From Gemmatimonadota bacterium (GTDB taxonomy: Bacteria > Gemmatimonadota > Gemmatimonadetes > Gemmatimonadales > GWC2-71-9), in contig SHZT01000005.1 of the NCBI GenBank assembly GCA_009692185.1, positions 20,068-84,067 of the forward strand: a stretch of 64,000 nucleotides of DNA, given 5' to 3'. Below the pieces are notes generated by a model, which was not told the DNA's origin, made no database searches, and saw only the letters and a list, made by a program, of their open reading frames with translations. Position 1 is the first letter of the stretch. The number at the start of each line of letters is the position of its first letter. A program made the translations under genes and the position numbers. Positions 59,043 to 64,000 of this stretch are shown in pieces.

Positions 59043-59867
59043 ATGATCTACGTCTGCGCCTCCGCCCATAACGACGCCACCACCGTCGGCCTCGTCCTCT
59101 GGAAGATCCGCCAGGTGTTTTCGGCGTTCCCCCGGGAGTACCACTTCCTGATCGCCGACGACGGATCCACCGATTCGACCGCTGAAGTCCTCGAGTCCTA
59201 CCAGCGAGTGCTCCCGCTCACGGTGATCCAGCAGAAGCCTGCGCGCGGCTACGCGGCGACGATCGAAACCCTGCTCCGCGACGCCCTCGCCCGGAGCGAC
59301 CGGCCCAAGCGTGACTTCGCAATCACTACGCACCCCAACTTCGAGGTTTCGCCGGAAGCGCTCCCGCTCCTCGTCCGCGCCATGGAGTCCGGCGCCGACC
59401 TGGTTGTGGCCGAAGACGAAACTGTCGATAGCTCGTTTGCGCGCCGGTTCGTGCGGCGAAACGCCTCGTGGCTCCTGCGCCCGGGACTCCGGGTGCCCGG
59501 CGTCCAGGACCTCCTGTCCGGCGTCTGCGCGGTGCGCCTCTCGACACTCCGGTACTGCCTCGGCGAATCCAAGGCCGCGTTCCTGCAGACCGAAGGCCGG
59601 GCCGCACGCGCGGAACTGGTTGCCCGCACCGCAGCGGTGGCGCGGCAGATCTCGGTGATTTCCTCGCCCCCGTCGAACGGCCCCATCCCCGCGGTTCCCG
59701 AAGGCACGGCGTTCAGCCTCGCGCTCGAGCTGTTTCGCGCCGGCCGACGCCTGCGCGTTCCCGCGCCAACGGCCGAAGTGCGGAGGCCCGCCGACCGCAG
59801 TGCCGAGAAGCCGGCGGAGAAACCCGTCGAGGAGACTCACGAGCACGAGGTGGAAGAGGTCTCATGA
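59043..59867 (+). CDS. family 2 glycosyltransferase
   Basis: 274 residues. IYVCASAHNDATTVGLVLWKI, LIADDGSTDSTAEVLESY (metal-binding DDGS) and a later ETVDSSFARRF. GT-A fold; donor and acceptor unknown. The C-terminus is an acidic-basic tail (EKPAEKPVEETHEHEVEEVS). Its stop overlaps the DUF3108 ATG. Confidence 0.82.
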   Translation: MIYVCASAHNDATTVGLVLWKIRQVFSAFPREYHFLIADDGSTDSTAEVLESYQRVLPLTVIQQKPARGYAATIETLLRDALARSDRPKRDFAITTHPNFEVSPEALPLLVRAMESGADLVVAEDETVDSSFARRFVRRNASWLLRPGLRVPGVQDLLSGVCAVRLSTLRYCLGESKAAFLQTEGRAARAELVARTAAVARQISVISSPPSNGPIPAVPEGTAFSLALELFRAGRRLRVPAPTAEVRRPADRSAEKPAEKPVEETHEHEVEEVS

Positions 59868-60646
59868 CGCGGTCCGCTGCCTTCGCCCTGCTCTTGCTGG
59901 GCCTGGCCGCGCCCGCATCCGGCCAGGGGGGAACGGCAGCCAGGGTCCCGGGGCCTTCTGCCCGCTCCCCATTCCCCATGGGTGAACGCCTCCAATACGA
60001 GGTCATCTGGGGGTTCGTGCGCCTCGGCACGGCGCAAATGACCGTTGAGGGAATCGACACGATCCGGGGCAAGCCCGCGGTCCATGTGCGATTCAGAATC
60101 CAGGGCAACCACTATCTGTATCGCATGGATAACTCCATGGACTCGTGGATTTCCCTGGCCGATACATCGTCCTTGCGGTTCCGGCAGGACAACAACGAAA
60201 ACGGCAAAGTCCGCCACGCCTACTACGAGATCCTTCCAGACTCAGGGTATTACCGGCAGGAGGGAATCGACAGTCTCAAGCCCACGTCGCCCCGGCCGCT
60301 GGACGACGCGGCATTCTTCTACTTCGTACGCACCACGCCCCTGGAAGCCGGCAAGCGCTACGAATTCGACCGGTATTTCCGCCCGGACCGGAACCCGGTC
60401 ATACTGGATTCCCTGGTCAAGGACACCCTGGATCTCAAGCTGGGCCGCTTTCCGTCCATCAAGCTCACCCCCATCATCAAGGGCAGGGGCATCCTGGCTG
60501 AAGCGTCCGAGGCGCGCATGTGGCTTTCGGACGACGATCGCCGGATCCTCGTCCAGCTCAAGTCAAAGTTTCCATACATCGGGTACCTGACGCTGCGCCT
60601 GTTCAAGATCGACACCATCCCCGCCGCAAGGAACTCCGCCCGGTGA
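59864..60646 (+). CDS. secreted DUF3108 protein
   Basis: 260 residues. Signal peptide (AFALLLLGLAAPASG-Q), then the DUF3108 pattern: GERLQYEVIWGFVRLGTAQMTVEG, SLADTSSLRFRQDNNENGKVRH, and FYFVRTTPLEAGKRYEF. Beta-barrel-like envelope protein of unknown role. Coupled to the glycosyltransferase. Confidence 0.85.
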   Translation: MTRSAAFALLLLGLAAPASGQGGTAARVPGPSARSPFPMGERLQYEVIWGFVRLGTAQMTVEGIDTIRGKPAVHVRFRIQGNHYLYRMDNSMDSWISLADTSSLRFRQDNNENGKVRHAYYEILPDSGYYRQEGIDSLKPTSPRPLDDAAFFYFVRTTPLEAGKRYEFDRYFRPDRNPVILDSLVKDTLDLKLGRFPSIKLTPIIKGRGILAEASEARMWLSDDDRRILVQLKSKFPYIGYLTLRLFKIDTIPAARNSAR

Positions 60647-60691
60647 GCCTCCCGGTTCCGGGGGACCTGCCGCGCTGACTCCGTAATGACA

Positions 60692-60715
60692 CGGGGCCCC
60701 CTCTCGGAGGCCCCG
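60692..60715. terminator. stem-loop between convergent genes
   Basis: CGGGGCC (60692-60698) / GGCCCCG (60709-60715), loop of ten. Lies between the DUF3108 gene and a minus-strand gene, so it can serve both. No strong T tract. Confidence 0.45.
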
Positions 60716-60742
60716 AAACAATGACAAGTTATGTGCTGCGGG

Positions 60743-60970
60743 TTATGCCGCCGGGGGCGGGGCCGGTTTGCCGGAGACCATTTCCTGCACTCGGCGAGCC
60801 GTGTCCGGGCTGATAACTTTGAGCAGCAGGTAGATGCCGAACCCGATCGCCGCCCAAATGGCCAGCTTGATCGCGATCGACAGGACCAGGCCAAGCAGGC
60901 CGAAAGCGACGTTGAGCAGAAAGAAGCCGATGACGGCCAAGGCCGCGTACCCCACCAATGTGCGTAACAC
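60743..60970 (-). CDS. small membrane protein
   Basis: 75 residues from GTG 60970, chosen because AGGAGGAG lies four bases before it; the longer frame from ATG 60994 has no such site. Two hydrophobic segments (TLVGYAALAVIGFFLLNVAFGLLGLV, LAIWAAIGFGIYLLLKV). No family recognised. Confidence 0.68.
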   Translation of the reverse strand: MLRTLVGYAALAVIGFFLLNVAFGLLGLVLSIAIKLAIWAAIGFGIYLLLKVISPDTARRVQEMVSGKPAPPPAA

Positions 60971-61055
60971 AGGACTCCTCCTGGGAAAGGCCATTCGAAC
61001 TTCCCTACGATACTATGTTCCGGGGAGTTTCGATGGAAGCAAGAAGGCGTGAAGA

Positions 61056-62162
61056 ATGGCTCAGCCTGACGTTCTGATTGTCGGTGGCGGCATCATCGGC
61101 TCCGCCTGCGCCCGTGCCCTGGCTCTCCAGGGTGTTTCCGTGCAGGTGGTGGACGACGGCCGCGAACCCGGCGCCGCCACTGCCGCCTCCGCCGGGATGC
61201 TCACGCCCTTCGCCGACGCCCACCACGATGATCCCATGCTGGCACTGGGCATTCGCGGGCGGGATCGCTACCGCGACCTTGCCCCGGAACTCAAGGCCGA
61301 AACCGGAATCGACATTCAGCTCTGGACCGGGGGCATCTTCCACCTCGCCTTCACCCAGACGGATGTCGAGCGCCTCAAAGACGACGTCGCGTGGCAACGC
61401 CAATCCGGCTACACGTCCGATTGGCTCGCGGTGGAGGAACTCCGGCAGGCAGCCCCTGGAGTCTCGCCCGACGCCTGGGGCGCGCTCCTCGCCGGCGAGG
61501 ACGGCTCCCTGGACCCGAAGGCCCTGCATGACGCATTCCGGGCAAGCGCGGAAAAGCACGGCGCCTCGTTCGTGCGCGGGCAGAAGGTCGAACGCGTGAG
61601 GATCGAAGACAATCGGGTCGTCGGCGTTCGCACTGCCACTGAGTCCATCTCCGCCGGCGCCGTCCTCATCGCTGGCGGCAGCTGGTCCGGCCGGCTCCGC
61701 GGCCTCCCCCGCCCCCTTTCCGTGGAGCCAATCCGCGGCCAGATGGTGGCCTTCGACTGGCCGGCCGGCCTCCCACATTGCATCGCGTTCGGCCACGGCA
61801 TCTATGCGCTCCGACGGGGAAACGAGGCCCTGGCAGGGTCCACCATGGAACACGTGGGCTTCGAGCCAACGGTTACGGACACGGCCATCCAGCACATTGC
61901 CCAGGCAGCTGCCCGCATCTTCCCGGCCCTCGCCGGAAAGCCGGTCCGCCGCTCCTGGGCAGGCCTTCGCCCCGGCACGCCTGACGGACGTCCCTTCCTC
62001 GGCCAGGACCCCGTCGTCACCGGCCTGTGGTACGCAGTCGGCCACGGCAGAAACGGCATCGGCCTCGCCGCCGTCACCGGCGACATCATCGCCGATCTCT
62101 ACGCCGGGCACTCCGTCGAGCACGACCTCGCCTCCACTTCCCCAGGACGGTTCTGGACCTGA
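61056..62162 (+). CDS. thiO: glycine oxidase / FAD-dependent oxidoreductase (ThiO-like)
   Basis: 368 residues. FAD loop VLIVGGGIIGSACARALALQG, then AASAGMLTPFAD, and the C-terminal WAGLRPGTPDGRPFLG with YAVGHGRNGIGLA. ThiO oxidises glycine to glyoxylate imine for thiazole synthesis. No other thiamine gene is near, so another amine may be the substrate. Confidence 0.85.
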   Translation: MAQPDVLIVGGGIIGSACARALALQGVSVQVVDDGREPGAATAASAGMLTPFADAHHDDPMLALGIRGRDRYRDLAPELKAETGIDIQLWTGGIFHLAFTQTDVERLKDDVAWQRQSGYTSDWLAVEELRQAAPGVSPDAWGALLAGEDGSLDPKALHDAFRASAEKHGASFVRGQKVERVRIEDNRVVGVRTATESISAGAVLIAGGSWSGRLRGLPRPLSVEPIRGQMVAFDWPAGLPHCIAFGHGIYALRRGNEALAGSTMEHVGFEPTVTDTAIQHIAQAAARIFPALAGKPVRRSWAGLRPGTPDGRPFLGQDPVVTGLWYAVGHGRNGIGLAAVTGDIIADLYAGHSVEHDLASTSPGRFWT

Positions 62163-62164
62163 CG

Positions 62165-62184
62165 TATCAACCAATTGGTTGATA
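62165..62184. promoter_or_regulatory. 20-base perfect palindrome upstream of lipA
   Basis: TATCAACCAATTGGTTGATA, two bases after the thiO stop and 55 bases before lipA. AT-rich in a GC-rich genome, with no loop. It is of the type bound by dimeric repressors such as the TetR family. Confidence 0.6.
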
Positions 62185-62210
62185 AGCAGTCCTTTCTCCT
62201 AGTCGCATCC

Positions 62211-62222
62211 GTTCGGCCGAAC
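62211..62222. promoter_or_regulatory. 12-base palindrome close to lipA
   Basis: GTTCGGCCGAAC, perfect, 17 bases before the lipA ATG. Could be a second site near the promoter or ribosome binding region. Confidence 0.35.
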
Positions 62223-62239
62223 TATGTTTGGACTCACTT

Positions 62240-63154
62240 ATGGATCTCGTCCAGCTGACGCGCCCGCGCCCAATCGCTGAAAGCTCACCCGCCCGGAAAC
62301 CACCGTGGCTCAAGGTGAAGGCTCCCGGCGGGCCGAATTACGTCCAGATCAAGCAGATCATGCGCGAGCTCGACCTGCACACCGTGTGCGAAGAGGCACG
62401 CTGTCCCAACGTCGGCGAATGCTGGGAGCACAAGGCCGCCACGTTCATGGTCCTCGGCGACACCTGCACCCGGAACTGCACCTACTGCGCCGTGGCCCAC
62501 GGCACCCCCTCGGCGTATGACGCCGAGGAGCCCGCTCGCCTGGCCGAAGCGGTCGCGCGCATGGACCTCCAGCACGTCGTCATTACCAGCGTGGATCGGG
62601 ACGACCTGCCGAACGGCGGGGCCGAGATCTTCGCCGGCTGCGTCACGGAGATCCGGCGCCGGCTCCCGGACACCTCGATCGAATTGCTGATCCCCGACTT
62701 CAAGGGATCCGACACCGCGCTCCAGATCGTCGTGGACGCCCGGCCGGACATCCTCAACCACAACCTCGAAACCATCGAGCGGCTGTACCGCATTGCGCGG
62801 CCCGGCGGCCGGTATCCGCGGGCACTCAACCTGCTGCGCCGCGCACGGGAAATCGCCCCTGCCGACGTTCTCACCAAGTCGGGCATCATCTGCGGGCTGG
62901 GCGAGGAGTGGGACGAGTTGAAGCAGGCTATCCGCGATCTGCGCGACAACCAAGTCGAGATCCTGACGCTGGGGCAGTACCTGCGGCCGTCCGCGAATCA
63001 CCTTCCAGTCGCCCGTTTCTATACGCCGGACGAGTTCGCCGAACTCGGGGCCTTTGCTCGTTCCCTCGGGTTCAAGCACGTCGAGTCCGGCCCGCTCGTC
63101 CGCTCTTCGTACCACGCCTGGGACCAGGTCCAGAAGGCCGTCGCGGCCATCTGA
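62240..63154 (+). CDS. lipA: lipoyl synthase
   Basis: About 304 residues (ATG 62240; a TTG at 62228 would add four). Radical SAM cluster CTRNCTYCAV and the auxiliary cluster CEEARCPNVGEC, both complete; then SSYHAW near the end. It inserts two sulfurs into the octanoyl group on H protein or E2. pdhA follows 17 bases later, which fits coupling of lipoate supply to pyruvate dehydrogenase. Confidence 0.95.
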   Translation: MDLVQLTRPRPIAESSPARKPPWLKVKAPGGPNYVQIKQIMRELDLHTVCEEARCPNVGECWEHKAATFMVLGDTCTRNCTYCAVAHGTPSAYDAEEPARLAEAVARMDLQHVVITSVDRDDLPNGGAEIFAGCVTEIRRRLPDTSIELLIPDFKGSDTALQIVVDARPDILNHNLETIERLYRIARPGGRYPRALNLLRRAREIAPADVLTKSGIICGLGEEWDELKQAIRDLRDNQVEILTLGQYLRPSANHLPVARFYTPDEFAELGAFARSLGFKHVESGPLVRSSYHAWDQVQKAVAAI

Positions 63155-63171
63155 CCCGGCCACCACCCCCG

Positions 63172-64000
63172 ATGCCCACTCCCCCGACCTCGGTGCCGGC
63201 GCTGGATCGTTCCCGGCTGGATTTCTATCGCGGCCTGCTCCGGCAGATGCTGGTCATCCGTCGCTTCGAAGAGAAGGCGGCGGAGGCCTACGCGCTGGGG
63301 AAGATCGGCGGGTTCTGCCACCTCTACATCGGCCAGGAAGCGGTGGCCGTCGGGTCCATCGCCGCGCTCCGCCACGACGACTACCTCATGTGCAGTTACC
63401 GCGAGCACGGCCACGCACTGGCTCGCGGCATGTCGTCCCGCACCGTCATGGCCGAACTGTTCGGGAAGGCCACCGGCTGCTCCAGGGGCAAGGGCGGCTC
63501 GATGCACATCTTCGACGCATCGAAAGGTTTCCTGGGCGGCCACGCGATCGTCGGCGGACACATTCCACTCGTGACCGGCGCGGCGTTCGCTATCAAGTAC
63601 CGGGCCGGAGACCAGGTCGCCGTGGCCTACTACGGCGAAGCGGCCGTCAACAACGGCGCCTTCCACGAAGCCCTGAACATGGCCGCGCTCTGGAAGCTCC
63701 CGGCCATCTACCTCTGCGAGAACAACCGCTACGGCATGGGTACCGCGCTGGAGCGGGCCTCGGCCATTTACGACATCGCCCAGCGTGCCTGCTCGTACGA
63801 CATGATCGCCGAGACTGTTGATGGGATGGATGTGCTGGCGGTGTACGAAGCGACCGCGCGCGCGGTGAAACGCGCGCGCGAAGGCCACCTGCCCACTCTG
63901 CTCGAGGTCCGGACGTACCGGTTCATGGGCCACTCCATGTCGGACCCGATCCACGGACACTACCGGACCCGCGAGGAAGTGGACGAGCAGAAGAAGAAGG
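63172..64000 (+). CDS. pdhA: pyruvate dehydrogenase E1 alpha subunit (partial)
   Basis: At least 276 residues; cut by the window end. FYRGLLRQMLVIRRFEEKA, GFCHLYIGQEAVAVG, SYREHGHALARG, KGGSMHIFD and CENNRYGMGT are the E1 alpha pattern. It decarboxylates pyruvate with thiamine diphosphate. The usual GDG of the cofactor motif is GEA here (YYGEAAVNNGAF), followed at the right distance by ENN. Confidence 0.92.
   Translation, partial: MPTPPTSVPALDRSRLDFYRGLLRQMLVIRRFEEKAAEAYALGKIGGFCHLYIGQEAVAVGSIAALRHDDYLMCSYREHGHALARGMSSRTVMAELFGKATGCSRGKGGSMHIFDASKGFLGGHAIVGGHIPLVTGAAFAIKYRAGDQVAVAYYGEAAVNNGAFHEALNMAALWKLPAIYLCENNRYGMGTALERASAIYDIAQRACSYDMIAETVDGMDVLAVYEATARAVKRAREGHLPTLLEVRTYRFMGHSMSDPIHGHYRTREEVDEQKKK

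Overview
The window is dense, high-GC bacterial chromosome with about 62 protein genes. It has no rRNA, tRNA, CRISPR array, transposase or phage gene that I can see. Soil-type Gemmatimonadota is my best guess. This is inference from codon bias, many secreted or lipoprotein hypotheticals, DUF4159, DUF3108 and TolB-like propeller proteins, a stand-alone V4R protein, and the NurA/HerA/Mre11/Rad50 cluster. No marker gene settles the phylum.

Layout. 1-7 kb: small lipoproteins, a formamidase-family protein, DUF5655, NUDIX and DUF1801 genes, then a CrtC-like protein coupled to an unusual three-domain membrane protein (methyltransferase-PAP2-Lgt) and a DUF4159 protein. 7-16 kb: a coiled-coil gene broken by an amber codon, a GroES-like protein, a phospholipase C-type phosphoesterase, deoA, TPR, YtxH and GAF proteins, and ligA. 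16-24 kb: V4R (frameshifted), a phosphoribosyltransferase, an acyl-CoA synthetase, a Trm112-like protein, an SDR, folE and a GNAT protein. 24-28 kb: DUF4173, carbonic anhydrase and TolB-like proteins. 28-37.4 kb: one minus-strand run of aspartate aminotransferase, a small protein, nurA, herA, a secreted protein, mre11/sbcD and rad50/sbcC. 37-41 kb: P1 peptidase, a degenerate DEAD-box/DbpA protein, tdk and coaE. 41-53 kb: gcvH, gcvP and a lipoate ligase, then a peptide ABC transporter (substrate-binding gene broken by an amber codon), DoxX and GGDEF genes. 53-64 kb: DEAD-box helicase, POT transporter, FmdB, hybrid histidine kinase, glycosyltransferase, DUF3108, thiO, lipA and the 5' part of pdhA.

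How genes work together. NurA-HerA and Mre11-Rad50 together form the archaeal-type DNA-end resection set. gcvH, gcvP, lipoate ligase, lipA and pdhA all concern lipoylated enzymes. The peptide transporter genes overlap by a few bases from end to end, so they are probably one transcript.

Oddities. Four otherwise intact genes are broken. Two are broken by TAG within CTAGG, each explained by one C-to-T change in CCAGG. Two are broken by a one-base insertion. Several genes have no ATG, GTG or TTG where their start should be. Two families of palindromic repeats sit at gene ends and sometimes encode protein tails. There is no gene-free stretch above 300 bases; the longest (22017-22305 and 54128-54424) are described.
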